A stretch of DNA of 64,000 nt from JAKOUY01 sp037045185. GTDB lineage: Bacteria > Actinomycetota > Acidimicrobiia > Acidimicrobiales > Ilumatobacteraceae. A program made the position numbers and the translations under genes. Positions 1 to 8,365 of this stretch are shown here, one piece after another. The stretch is from NCBI GenBank assembly GCA_037045185.1, contig JBAOHQ010000008.1:434001-498000 (forward strand), in the 5' to 3' direction. The notes under the pieces are model-generated. The model saw nothing but the letters and a program-made list of their open reading frames with translations, did no database searches and was not told the origin of the DNA. How positions within the stretch are numbered: the first letter of the stretch is position 1; every line of letters begins with the position of its first letter.

Positions 1-660
1 TTCGGCGAGCAGGCCATCCAGAGCTTCTTCATCGGCACACGATGGTTCATCAAGTCGATGAACATCTACTACGGCACGCTGCACTTCTTCGTCACCGCCG
101 GGATCCTCACCTGGATGTTCCTCAAGCGCCCGGGTGGATACCTGCGCGTCCGCAACCTGCTCGGGGCCACCACCGGGCTGGCGCTCATCGGCTACTACGC
201 GTTCCCGCTGACCCCGCCGCGGATGCTGGTGTGCAACGCCACGATCCCGGCGCCCGGACCCACCCGGACCCAGATCATCGGCAATTGCTTCGTCGACACG
301 CTCGATCGCATCGGCGGGCTGTGGTCCTACGAGTCATCAGCGGTCAAGGCCGTGGCCAACGAGTTCGCGGCGATGCCCAGCCTGCACTTCGGCTGGTCGC
401 TGTGGTGCGCCTACGTGGTCTACCGCTACGCGTCGGGTCGCTGGCGCACGTGGTTCGCCGTGCTGTACCCGGCGCTGACGCTGTTCGCCATCGTCGTGAC
501 CGCCAACCACTACTTCCTCGACGCCGTGGGTGGCGTCGTCATCCTGTGGGCCGCGTTCCATGTGATGCGCTGGATCGATCGTCGCCATGCCCGGCACTTC
601 CAGCGGCGCCTGGCCCCGGGTCCGCTGGGCGGCGGCCACGGATCAGCGAACTCCCAGTAG
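1..660 (+). CDS. PAP2-superfamily (inositol phosphotransferase-like) membrane protein, 5' truncated
   Basis: The frame is open from the first base, so the start lies outside the window. The visible 219 residues are hydrophobic with several likely membrane helices. PAP2-like motifs are present: TPPRM, then PSLHFGW (the SxxH-type motif carrying a catalytic His), then NHYFLDAVGG with the second His and Asp. This arrangement matches the PAP2_3 / Aur1-Ipt1-like branch, which acts on lipid-linked phosphate or inositol-phosphate groups at the membrane. The substrate cannot be read from sequence. Its 3' end overlaps the convergent recN stop by 18 bases. Confidence 0.8.
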   Translation, partial: FGEQAIQSFFIGTRWFIKSMNIYYGTLHFFVTAGILTWMFLKRPGGYLRVRNLLGATTGLALIGYYAFPLTPPRMLVCNATIPAPGPTRTQIIGNCFVDTLDRIGGLWSYESSAVKAVANEFAAMPSLHFGWSLWCAYVVYRYASGRWRTWFAVLYPALTLFAIVVTANHYFLDAVGGVVILWAAFHVMRWIDRRHARHFQRRLAPGPLGGGHGSANSQ

Positions 661-2214
661 CTCCTCGGCGTGGGCTCTGGCGCTCTCGCTGCGTTCGTGC
701 CCACTCAGCAGGCGGGCCACCTCGGTGACCCGGGCCTCACCGGTCACGACGGACGCCGCCGTGCTGGTGGAGGTGGCCGTCGACGACTTGGCCACCACCA
801 CATGGTGATCGGCCAGCGCCGCCACCTGGGCCAGATGGGTGACCACCAGCACCTGGCGGTGGGCGGCCAGCTCGGCCAATGACCGGCCGACGGCCACCGC
901 GGCCTGCCCGCCGATGCCGGCGTCGACCTCGTCGAACACCATGGTCTCCGGGTCGGCTGACAACACCAGCCGCAGGGCCAGCATCGTCCTGGCCAGCTCC
1001 CCACCGCTGGCGGCCTTGGCCAGCGGCGCCGGAGGGCTTCCGGGGTTGGCCGCCAGCAGGATCTCCACCTCGTCGCCCGGGTCGGCAGCGCCGACGCGCA
1101 CCTCGACCGCGGCCGCCGGCATCGCCAGGGTCTGCAACCGCTCGGCCATCTGCCGGGCCAGGCCGCCGGCCGCGGCCCGGCGCACACGGCCCACGGTGGC
1201 TGCGGCGGCCAGCGCGCTGACGGCCAACCGGGCGCGCTCGGTCTCCAGGTCGGCCAGCCGCTGGTCGTGGGAGCTCAGCTCGTCCAGCTCGCCGGCCACC
1301 TGGTCACGAAAAGCGATCACCTCGGCCAGCGAATCGCCGTACTTGCGGCGCAGGTCACGCAGCTGCTGGCGGCGGATGCGCACCGCCTCGGCACGCTCGG
1401 GGTCGTCGATGATGCGCTCCCCCACCTGGCGGATCTCGTCGGCGGCGTCGGCCAGCTCGGCAGCGGCGGCGCGCAGGCGCTCGACCAGCCCGGCGAACAC
1501 GGCGGCGTGGCCGAGGGCGTGCACGGCCAGCCCGGCGGCGTCCACCGCCCCGCCGTCGCCACGCAGGGCGGCGGTCGCCGTTGCCGCGGCGAGGCGTAGC
1601 GACTCCGCCTGGGCCAGGGTGTCCTGCTCCTCGGCGAGCCGCTCGTCCTCGTCGGGGTCGCCCAGCGCCGCGGCGCGGAGCTCGTCGAGTTGGTAGCGCA
1701 GTAGATCGATCTGGCGGGCCTTGGCCCGGCTGTCGCCGCCCAGCGCGCCGATCGCTTCGTCCACCTGGCGCAGGCGGGTGCGCACCTCCACCAGCGGCGC
1801 CAGATCGGTTCCCGCCCAGCGGTCCAGCGCGGCTCGCTGATCGGCGGCCGTCGCCAGGCGCTGGTGGGTGTTCTGCCCGTGCAACTCCACCCAGCCGCCC
1901 ACCAGTTCGGCCAACGTGGCCGCGGTGATCAACCGGCCGTCGCGGTAGGCCCGGGACCGGCCGTCGGCGGGGATCACCCTGGCCACCACGCTCTCCACCC
2001 CGTCGACCTCGAAGCGCCCCTCGACCCGAGCCTCGGCGCACCCGTGACGGACCACGCCGGCATCGGCCCGGCCGCCCAGGAGCAGCGCCAGCGCCTCGAC
2101 CAGCATCGTCTTGCCGGCACCGGTCTCACCGGTCAGCGCGGTGAGACCCGGCCCGAACGGCACCGTCAGCGAGTCGATGACCCCGAGCGACTCGATGTGC
2201 AGCTCGCGCAGCAT
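643..2214 (-). CDS. recN: DNA repair protein RecN
   Basis: SMC-like ATPase used in double-strand break repair. Walker A is GETGAGKT near residue 30. A long charged middle section (about 150-350) fits the coiled coil. The ABC signature ASGGELAR is followed by Walker B MVFDEVDAGIGG in the last quarter. At 523 residues it is slightly shorter than typical RecN (about 550). Its ATG overlaps the nadK stop by one base (TGATG), and it is the last gene of the HAD-phasin-tlyA-nadK-recN run, an order conserved in actinobacteria. Confidence 0.96.
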   Translation of the reverse strand: MLRELHIESLGVIDSLTVPFGPGLTALTGETGAGKTMLVEALALLLGGRADAGVVRHGCAEARVEGRFEVDGVESVVARVIPADGRSRAYRDGRLITAATLAELVGGWVELHGQNTHQRLATAADQRAALDRWAGTDLAPLVEVRTRLRQVDEAIGALGGDSRAKARQIDLLRYQLDELRAAALGDPDEDERLAEEQDTLAQAESLRLAAATATAALRGDGGAVDAAGLAVHALGHAAVFAGLVERLRAAAAELADAADEIRQVGERIIDDPERAEAVRIRRQQLRDLRRKYGDSLAEVIAFRDQVAGELDELSSHDQRLADLETERARLAVSALAAAATVGRVRRAAAGGLARQMAERLQTLAMPAAAVEVRVGAADPGDEVEILLAANPGSPPAPLAKAASGGELARTMLALRLVLSADPETMVFDEVDAGIGGQAAVAVGRSLAELAAHRQVLVVTHLAQVAALADHHVVVAKSSTATSTSTAASVVTGEARVTEVARLLSGHERSESARAHAEELLGVR

Positions 2215-3059
2215 CAGCGGTCGGCGAGGCCGAACTTGGCCTTGAGGATCTGGTGGAAGCGGCGCTCGCCCAGCCGGATCAGCCGGGCAACGTCGTCCGA
2301 GGCGCGCACGGTTACCGTCTGCCCCTCCGACACGTCCGTGACGAACTGGCCGTCGACCGTCAGCACTGCGGCACGATGGCCGATGAGTTCCAGGGCGACC
2401 GCCTCGTCCGGGCCCAGCACCAGCGTGCGGTCGAAGAGCATGTGCGGCGCAACGGGCGTCACCAGTAACGCGCGGTGGGTCGGTGACACCACCGGGCCGC
2501 GCGCCGACAGCGCATAGGCCGTAGAGCCCGTCGGTGTGGACACGATCATGCCGTCGGCCGCGTAGCTGGTGAACGGCGCGCCGTCGATGTGCACCAGGAC
2601 ACGCACGGTGTGCCCGGATTCGCGGCGCTCCACCACGGCCTCGTTGAAGGCCGTCCAGCGGCCCTCGCCCAGGCTGACATCAAGCATCATCCGCTCCTCG
2701 ATGCGCCACCCGCCCGCCTGCTGGCCGGCGGCCCAGCGCTCCAGCGCCGACTCCAGCGCCGCCGGTTCGACCTCGGTGAGGTAGCCAAGCAGCCCGACGT
2801 TGACGCCGAGGATCGCCAGACCCTGGGAGGCGACCAGGTGGACGGCGCGCAGCATGGTCCCGTCGCCACCGAGGCTGACGCACAGCGAGGCCCGGCGCAC
2901 GGCATCGTCGTCGCCCAGGTGGCCGACCCCCAGGGCCTCGGCTTCGTCCGGGACCATGGTCGCGGTCATGCCGTGGGCATCCAGCCAGGCTGCGGTCTGG
3001 AGGACCAGGTGGTGAGCCTCGGCCCGCTCGTGATGCGCCACGAGGAGCACAGAGGTCAT
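2214..3059 (-). CDS. nadK: NAD kinase
   Basis: ATP- or polyphosphate-dependent phosphorylation of NAD to NADP in the cytosol. The GGDGTMLRA motif (diacylglycerol kinase-like fold) is near residue 65. LGYLTEV and the second signature DGMIVSTPTGSTAYALSARG follow. I chose the ATG at 3059 because it forms an ATGA overlap with the tlyA stop, the coupling used throughout this operon; an in-frame ATG nine bases upstream (3068) is the alternative. About 281 residues is normal for the family. Confidence 0.95.
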   Translation of the reverse strand: MTSVLLVAHHERAEAHHLVLQTAAWLDAHGMTATMVPDEAEALGVGHLGDDDAVRRASLCVSLGGDGTMLRAVHLVASQGLAILGVNVGLLGYLTEVEPAALESALERWAAGQQAGGWRIEERMMLDVSLGEGRWTAFNEAVVERRESGHTVRVLVHIDGAPFTSYAADGMIVSTPTGSTAYALSARGPVVSPTHRALLVTPVAPHMLFDRTLVLGPDEAVALELIGHRAAVLTVDGQFVTDVSEGQTVTVRASDDVARLIRLGERRFHQILKAKFGLADR

Positions 3060-3814
3060 GGCGTGCATCCTGACGGACCGACGACGCCCGACACAAGCAA
3101 TTCACGATTGCCGTCGGCGCCGGTGATCGGTGAGTCCATCCAGCGCAGCTCGCCCACGCCCGCAGCGACCAGGGCCTCGTCGATCTCGGCGCGGACGCGC
3201 TCGTGGACCGCCGGGTCGGTGATCACCCCCTTGCCCCGGGCAACCTCCACCCGGCCGGCTTCGAACTGCGGCTTGACCAGCAGCACGAAGGTGGCGCCGA
3301 GCCGGCAGACGGCGAACATCGGGGCCAGCACCCGGCGCAGGGAGATGAACGACAGATCGGCCACCAGCAGGTCGACCGGCGCTCCCACCACTGCGCCCGT
3401 CAGATCCCTGACGTGCATCCGCTCCACCACCGTGACGCGCTGATTGGCACGGATGCGCGGGTGAAGTTGCCCGTGGCCGACGTCGACGGCCACGACCTGA
3501 GCCGCCCCGTGGTGCAGCAGGCAGTCGGTGAACCCACCCGTGGAGGCGCCGGCATCGAGGGCCAGGACTCCCCGGGGATCGATCTGGAAGCGCTCCAGCG
3601 CGGCATGCAGCTTCTCGCCACCCCGGCTGACGTAGCGGGGAGGCGGGCCACTGAGGACGATCGGATCGCCAGCGTGCACGAGCCGTGACGACTTGTCGGC
3701 GACGGCCCCGTTGACCAGGACCTCACCGGCCTCGATGCGCCGGGCGGCCTCGACTCTGCTGGGCACCAGGTGGCGCCTCACCAGCTCGGCGTCGAGTCGC
3801 TGGCGCCGGGGCAT
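3056..3814 (-). CDS. tlyA: TlyA-family rRNA 2'-O-methyltransferase (S4 + FtsJ-like)
   Basis: Residues about 5-65 form an S4 RNA-binding domain (QRLDAELVRRHLVPSR onward). The remainder is a class I SAM methyltransferase with DAGASTGGFTDCLL as motif I and ADLSFISLR downstream. In mycobacteria TlyA 2'-O-methylates cytidines in 16S and 23S rRNA and affects capreomycin sensitivity; the same role here is inferred from family and synteny (upstream of nadK-recN, as in Mycobacterium). The start at 3814 overlaps the preceding stop as TGATG. As read, an upstream indel puts the previous gene in frame with tlyA, so naive calling gives a false 437-residue fusion. Confidence 0.93.
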   Translation of the reverse strand: MPRRQRLDAELVRRHLVPSRVEAARRIEAGEVLVNGAVADKSSRLVHAGDPIVLSGPPPRYVSRGGEKLHAALERFQIDPRGVLALDAGASTGGFTDCLLHHGAAQVVAVDVGHGQLHPRIRANQRVTVVERMHVRDLTGAVVGAPVDLLVADLSFISLRRVLAPMFAVCRLGATFVLLVKPQFEAGRVEVARGKGVITDPAVHERVRAEIDEALVAAGVGELRWMDSPITGADGNRELLVSGVVGPSGCTP

Positions 3815-4315
3815 CAGCTCGACGCAGCGGCCTGCTTCGCCGGCGCAGCCTTCTTGGCGGGCGCCCGCGTGGCCGCGGCCTTCTTGACCGGCGCAGCCTT
3901 CTTGACCGGCGCAGCCTTCTTGACCGGCGCAGCCTTCTTGACCGGCGCAGCCTTCTTCGACCGGAGCGGCCTTCTTGACCGGAGCGGCCTTCTTGACCGG
4001 AGCGGCCTTGGCGGCGGCGGACTTGGAGGCCTTGGCCAGGTCACTGGCCAGGGACTCGATGCGGTCCTCGGCGTCGTCGATGCGCTCTGCCAGCGAGCGC
4101 AGCTGCTTGGAGACCTCGGCCTGGACCATGGACAGGATGCGCTCGCTGGTCTCCCGGCCGCGCTCGACCAGGGTCTGGATGGTCTGCTCGGCATCGCGAC
4201 GGCGGACCTTGCCGGCCTTGACCATCTCGTTGACCACACGCTCGGCGTTGTCCCGGGAGGTCTCGCCGAACTGGGTGCCGGCGTCGATCAGACGCTTGAT
4301 GAAGTTGGTTGCCAT
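3814..4315 (-). pseudogene. Phasin-like / PHA-regulator-like protein with Lys-Ala repeat tail, frameshifted as read
   Basis: Starts MATNFIKRLIDAG. The first 100 residues are helical and charged (QFGETSRDNAERVV, IDDAEDRIESLASDLAKA) and look like the phasin-type coiled coil of poly(3-hydroxyalkanoate) granule regulators. The C-terminus is a histone H1-like basic tail of KKAAPV repeats ending in KKAAPAKQAAASS. One repeat unit (3950-3968) carries an extra C at 3958, which throws the frame. Removing it restores 166 residues ending in a TGA that overlaps the tlyA ATG. A small gene also sits between the HAD gene and tlyA in mycobacteria. The function is uncertain: granule binding and DNA or RNA binding by the tail are both possible. 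Confidence 0.72.
3878..4004 (-). repeat. Seven tandem 18-bp units encoding KKAAPV
   Basis: On the plus strand the unit reads GCCTTCTTGACCGGCGCA; the last three copies end in GGAGCG. The copies start at 3878, 3896, 3914, 3932, 3950, 3969 and 3987. The fifth is 19 bp because of one extra C. It is a coding repeat inside the Lys-Ala-rich tail, not a CRISPR array. Near-identity at DNA level makes slippage, real or by the sequencer, likely. Confidence 0.9.
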
Positions 4316-4325
4316 AGCAAGCAGT

Positions 4326-5126
4326 CTAGCTCGACAGCCCACCATCGGTGAGCAGGACATTTGCCACACCTAGGAGATCCGCCTGGTCAATATCTGCAAG
4401 CGCGACGTGAACACCAGCAGGCACCACGCCGGTGCGCACCTGGGCGTAGCGGCAACCGATCCGGCGGGCGAACAGCCCGTCGGTCTCCGGCCGGTCACCC
4501 ACCATGACGATCTGGTCGGGCGTGGCCCCGCCGCTGCGCGCCAGCACCAGGTCGGCCATCGGCTGGTGCGGCTTGCCGGCGATCACCGGGGTGACGCCCG
4601 CCGCGGTGGCAACGGCGGCGAGCATCGCCCCGCCTCCGGGAATCGGGCCGTTCGGGGTCGGATACGTGGCGTCGTCGTTGCTGGCCAGCAGCCGCGCCCC
4701 GTTGCGCACTTCAGTCGACGCCCGGCGCAGGGTGTCGTAGGTGAACTGCCGGTCGAGACCCACCACCACCACGTCGGCCCGCTCGTCCACCACCGTGGCG
4801 TCGCGAGCCTCGAGGGCCTCGTGCAAGCCGGGTCCACCCACCACCAGCGCCCGCTCCCCCGGTTGGACCAGCATCGACGCGGCCTGGGCGGAGGTGATCA
4901 CGCATCCCTCGGCCGGGATCCCGATCGCCGCCAAGGCCTGCTCGTGGTCGGCCACCCTGGGTGCCGAGTTGTTGGTGGCGAACAGCACCTCGATCCCGGC
5001 GGCGCGCATCGCCGCGACGGCCTCGGCGGACCCGCGGATGGGTTGCAGCGACAGCCACACGACACCATCGAGGTCGAGCACGACCACGCGTGGTCGATGT
5101 ACCGGGGTGGCGGCGGTGGCTGGCAT
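4326..5126 (-). CDS. HAD-IIA family phosphatase (NagD/p-nitrophenylphosphatase-like)
   Basis: 266 residues. HAD motif I is VVLDLDGVVW near residue 15 (both Asp present), motif II is FATNNSA, the motif III lysine is in IAGKPHQPM, and motif IV is MVGDRPETDG. The large C2-type cap between motifs II and III puts it in subfamily IIA. Members dephosphorylate small phosphometabolites such as sugar phosphates or phosphoglycolate; the substrate is unknown here. It is first in the run leading to tlyA-nadK-recN, and a 67-bp gap to the divergent DUF1015 gene probably holds both promoters. Confidence 0.9.
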   Translation of the reverse strand: MPATAATPVHRPRVVVLDLDGVVWLSLQPIRGSAEAVAAMRAAGIEVLFATNNSAPRVADHEQALAAIGIPAEGCVITSAQAASMLVQPGERALVVGGPGLHEALEARDATVVDERADVVVVGLDRQFTYDTLRRASTEVRNGARLLASNDDATYPTPNGPIPGGGAMLAAVATAAGVTPVIAGKPHQPMADLVLARSGGATPDQIVMVGDRPETDGLFARRIGCRYAQVRTGVVPAGVHVALADIDQADLLGVANVLLTDGGLSS

Positions 5127-5193
5127 GGCCGGGGAAGTCTAGGAGTCGGTGTGCCACGCCCGAAGTGCCCGCCGAGGTGGCAGGCTGAGGGGC

Positions 5194-6393
5194 GTGCCGC
5201 GCTTCGAACCGTTTGCCGCCCTCCGCTTCCACCCCGACCTCCCCCTCGGCGTCGTCACCGCGCCGCCCTACGACGTGCTGTCCGAGGCCGACGCCGAGGC
5301 GCTGCGCGCCAGTCATGGGCGCAACATCGTCCACGTCGACCTGCCTCGCGAAGCCGACGGGCCCATGCGCTACGACCGGGCGGGCCGAACGTTGCAGCAC
5401 TGGCGTGACGACGCCACGCTCGTCACCGACGAGCGGCCGTCGTTCACGTTGTACCGGATGCGCTTCACCGACGAAGCCGGGCGCCAACGGCACACGGTGG
5501 GCGTGCTCGGTGCGCTCGAGGTGGTCGACGAGGGCGCGGCCGGAGTCCTGCCGCACGAACGGACCACGCAGAAGGCCAAGACCGACCGGCTCGACCTCAC
5601 GAGGGCGACCTCGGCGAACCTCTCCCCGGTGTGGGGTCTGTCCCTCACCGCCGGCCTCACCGACGTGCTGCGTGAGCCGGGCCAACCGGCGGGCTCGTTC
5701 ACTGACGAGCACGGCGTGGAGCACTCCGTCGAGCGAGTCGACGACCCGGCTCGGGTCGACGCCATCGCTGCCGCTGTGGGGGCCAATCCGGTGCTGATCG
5801 CCGACGGCCATCACCGCTACGCCATCTCGCGCACGTTCCGTGACGAGGTCCGCGCTCGGGCCGGGAGCGCTACCGATGCCGAGCTCACCCTCACCTTCGT
5901 CGCCGAACTGGTCGAGGATCAGCTCAGCATCGATGCCATCCACCGCGTCTACCGGGGCCTCGACAGCGCCACGCTCGCCGAGCGCCTCGCCGGCTACTTC
6001 GAGCCGACAGAGGCCGGCCCGATCGACTCCACCGCTGCCGCCCAGGTCACCCAACGCGCCGCGCTGTGCTTCGTCCGCCCGGACGGCACCGGCGTGTGGC
6101 TGACGCCGCGGCCGGAGCGCTTCGAGGGTGTCCGCCAGCTGGACGGCGCGCTGCTCGAGGCCGCGCTCGACGGCGTCGACGTGGCCGTCGACTACCAGCA
6201 CGGGGTCGACCGCACGGTTGCGCTGGTCACCTCCGGCGCGGCCGATGCGGCGGTGCTCATCCGGCCGACGAGCATCGCCGAGATCCGCCGCACCGCCGAC
6301 GAGCGGTTGCTGATGCCGCCGAAGTCGACGTTTTTCACTCCCAAGTTGCGAACCGGACTGGTGGTGCGGCCGCTCGATCTCTCACCACGCTGA
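5194..6393 (+). CDS. DUF1015 family protein
   Basis: 399 residues from a GTG at 5194, preceded by the purine-rich GGCTGAGGGG. Family landmarks are APPYDVL near the N-terminus, DGHHRYAISRTF in the middle and MPPKSTFFTPKL near the end. DUF1015 proteins are widespread and cytosolic, with predicted kinase-like or HTH-linked features in some annotations, but no confirmed reaction. An in-frame ATG at 5149 would add 15 Arg-rich residues with no family support, so I reject it. Confidence 0.9.
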   Translation: MPRFEPFAALRFHPDLPLGVVTAPPYDVLSEADAEALRASHGRNIVHVDLPREADGPMRYDRAGRTLQHWRDDATLVTDERPSFTLYRMRFTDEAGRQRHTVGVLGALEVVDEGAAGVLPHERTTQKAKTDRLDLTRATSANLSPVWGLSLTAGLTDVLREPGQPAGSFTDEHGVEHSVERVDDPARVDAIAAAVGANPVLIADGHHRYAISRTFRDEVRARAGSATDAELTLTFVAELVEDQLSIDAIHRVYRGLDSATLAERLAGYFEPTEAGPIDSTAAAQVTQRAALCFVRPDGTGVWLTPRPERFEGVRQLDGALLEAALDGVDVAVDYQHGVDRTVALVTSGAADAAVLIRPTSIAEIRRTADERLLMPPKSTFFTPKLRTGLVVRPLDLSPR

Positions 6394-6493
6394 CCTGCCG
6401 AAGGACCCTGGGCCGCCCTGCGAGCCGCCTACTAGCATGGTCGCCGCAGAACCACGTCGGTTCGACCACTCTCACTACGGAGGTACCGTTCCC

Positions 6494-7378
6494 ATGAACC
6501 AGGATCAGCTCGCCAAGATGCGTGACGGAGACGGCTTCATCGCCGCACTCGATCAGAGTGGTGGCAGCACGCCCAAGGCCCTGCGCCTGTACGGCGTCAG
6601 CGAGAGCGAGTACTCCAACGACGCCGAGATGTTCGACCTGATCCACGCGATGCGCTCGCGGATGATCACCAGCCCGGCGTTCAACGGCGAGCGAATCCTT
6701 GGCGCCATCCTGTTCGAGGACACCATGGACCGCCAGATCGAGGGTCGCGACACCTGCGACTACTTGTGGTCCCAGAAGCACGTCATCCCGTTCCTGAAGG
6801 TGGACAAGGGCCTGGCCGACGAGGTCAACGGCGCCCAGGTGATGAAGCCGATCGGCGGTCTCGACGATCTGCTCGGTCGTGCCCTGGCCAAGGGCGTGTT
6901 CGGCACGAAGATGCGCTCGGTGATCAAGGTCGCCGACGCCGCTGGCGTGTCCGCCGTGGTGGGCCAGCAGTTCGACATCGGCAAGCAGATCCTCGCCGCC
7001 GGGTTGATGCCCATCATCGAGCCGGAGGTCGACATCAACAGCCCGTCCAAGCAGGAGGCAGAGGGTCTGCTCAAGCAGGCCATCCTTGACCAGCTCGGCA
7101 CCCTCGGCGGTCAGCAGGTCATGCTCAAGCTGACCATTCCCACCGAGGACGACTTCTACGCCGACGTGATCGCCCACCCGGGTGTGCTGCGCGTCGTGGC
7201 CCTGTCGGGCGGCTACACCCGTGAGGACGCCAACGCCCGCCTGGCCCGCAACCACGGCATGATCGCCAGCTTCTCGCGGGCGCTGTCCGAGGGCCTCAGC
7301 GCCCAGCAGAGCGCCGCCGAGTTCGACGCCACGCTCGACGCCTCGATCGCCAGCATCGCCGCCGCTTCGCGTACCTGA
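6494..7378 (+). CDS. fda: Fructose-bisphosphate aldolase, class I
   Basis: 294 residues, starting MNQDQLAKMRDGDG with a good ribosome site (ACGGAGGTACC) just upstream. It belongs to the bacterial class I aldolase family that forms a Schiff base, not the zinc type. IAALDQSGGSTPKAL, FEDTMDR and FLKVDKGLA are family hallmarks; the lysine in VMLKLTIPT is my candidate Schiff-base residue. It splits fructose 1,6-bisphosphate in glycolysis or gluconeogenesis. It stands alone on the plus strand; a GC hairpin follows the stop (about 7393-7425, GGCCCGG pairing with CCGGGCC) without a T-run. Confidence 0.95.
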   Translation: MNQDQLAKMRDGDGFIAALDQSGGSTPKALRLYGVSESEYSNDAEMFDLIHAMRSRMITSPAFNGERILGAILFEDTMDRQIEGRDTCDYLWSQKHVIPFLKVDKGLADEVNGAQVMKPIGGLDDLLGRALAKGVFGTKMRSVIKVADAAGVSAVVGQQFDIGKQILAAGLMPIIEPEVDINSPSKQEAEGLLKQAILDQLGTLGGQQVMLKLTIPTEDDFYADVIAHPGVLRVVALSGGYTREDANARLARNHGMIASFSRALSEGLSAQQSAAEFDATLDASIASIAAASRT

Positions 7379-7443
7379 TCCAGCTCGGCCTGGCCCGGGT
7401 GGCGCCCGGCGCCCAACCGGGCCGGGTGCCGGCGAGCGTCCCG

Positions 7444-7881
7444 CTAGTACGTGTCGGCGGCGCGCAGGTCCTTGAACGCCGGTCCCGTACCGCGCGCCAA
7501 CGTGACGGTGTCGGGGTGTGAGCCGATGGCTTCCAGCCGCTCGGCGCCGATGTTCTCGTGGTCGAGGTAGGCACGCAACGCCCCGGTTCGTGGTCCGACC
7601 AGCCTGGCAACGACGCGCCCGAACACGCTGAGCCCGACGTCCACCTTGCCGATGTCGTGCAGCAGCGCCCCCGCCACCTCGGGACGCGTTGCCGCCGGCC
7701 GGCGGGCCACGAAGCGGCGGGCGACGCGCACGGTGTGCCGTTGGTCCTCCACCACGTGGCGGCGCCACAGCGCCAGCTCGGCCTCGCTGAGCACCGAGGC
7801 CACCCAGGCCAGATCACCGGGAGTCACCGGGCGCTTCGACCACGAGCCGAAGAACCGCTTGGTCAGGTGCCATCCGTTCAC
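7444..7881 (-). CDS. Small HD-domain protein
   Basis: About 145 residues from a GTG at 7881 (reads MNGWHLTKRFFGSW). HD-type metal ligands are visible: H in RHTVRVARR, then ALLHDIGK with the HD pair, then DHENIGAERL. HD proteins are usually metal-dependent phosphohydrolases, often acting on nucleotides; no specificity domain is seen. The start is uncertain because no clear ribosome site precedes it, and the frame is open further upstream. It ends opposite the aldolase gene and follows the SSB-like gene on the same strand. Confidence 0.75.
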   Translation of the reverse strand: MNGWHLTKRFFGSWSKRPVTPGDLAWVASVLSEAELALWRRHVVEDQRHTVRVARRFVARRPAATRPEVAGALLHDIGKVDVGLSVFGRVVARLVGPRTGALRAYLDHENIGAERLEAIGSHPDTVTLARGTGPAFKDLRAADTY

Positions 7882-7931
7882 TGCCGGGCAGGCTACTGGC
7901 AGGGCGGCGCGGCGCCCGAGCGTGCCCCGGC

Positions 7932-8285
7932 CTAGCTCGACATGGCAGCGGAGCTGAACTCCAGCGCTGCCGCGGCCAGGGCTCGCTCCACCCGCTTGGC
8001 AGCCGACGCGGCGATCACCTGCGCGGCCTGGATCTCGGTGGCGCTGGCCGTGACGCCGCCGGTACGAAAGAACCTGCGGCGCACCGATCCGACGACGACC
8101 ACCCGGTCGCCTGCTTCCCAGCGGGCGGCTGCCCCGGCCCCGGTGACGCAGACGGGCACGGAGGACTTGGGATGTGCACCCCATGGCTCGGTGGTGACCT
8201 GCAAGACGGTGATCTCGTCACCGGAGGGCAGGGTGCGCAGCACCGGCGGGCTGGACAGCGTGCCGCGGAGGATGGTGAGGTTCAT
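7932..8285 (-). CDS. Short single-stranded DNA-binding protein homologue
   Basis: 117 residues starting MNLTILRGTLSSPP, with GAAAGGGA just upstream as the ribosome site. The OB-fold pattern of SSB is recognisable: TLPSGDEITVLQVTT, then the strand VPVCVTGAGAAARWEAGDRVVVVG, then RRRFFRTGG. It lacks the long Gly/Pro-rich tail and acidic tip (DDDIPF-type) through which canonical SSB recruits partners. It is therefore probably an accessory SSB paralogue; the main ssb is expected elsewhere, near rpsF-rpsR. Confidence 0.78.
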   Translation of the reverse strand: MNLTILRGTLSSPPVLRTLPSGDEITVLQVTTEPWGAHPKSSVPVCVTGAGAAARWEAGDRVVVVGSVRRRFFRTGGVTASATEIQAAQVIAASAAKRVERALAAAALEFSSAAMSS

Positions 8286-8365
8286 GGTGGTCCCTTTCAA
8301 CGTGGTTGTCAGGGGAAGTCACCGATACGTGTACCGCAGGGGTGTCACAGAGTGGCGGGCGTGGA

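Noticed and set aside
3878..4004. Possible CRISPR-like repeat array
   Set aside because: The units are contiguous 18-mers with no spacers and encode a regular KKAAPV tail.
3056..4369. Single 437-residue protein joining a phasin-like domain to TlyA
   Set aside because: One extra C at 3958 causes it. Removing that base restores separate genes with the TGATG overlap used in this operon and the regular KKAAPV repeat.
5149..5193. Upstream ATG start for the DUF1015 gene
   Set aside because: The 15 added residues are Arg-rich and outside the family; GTG 5194 follows a purine-rich ribosome site.
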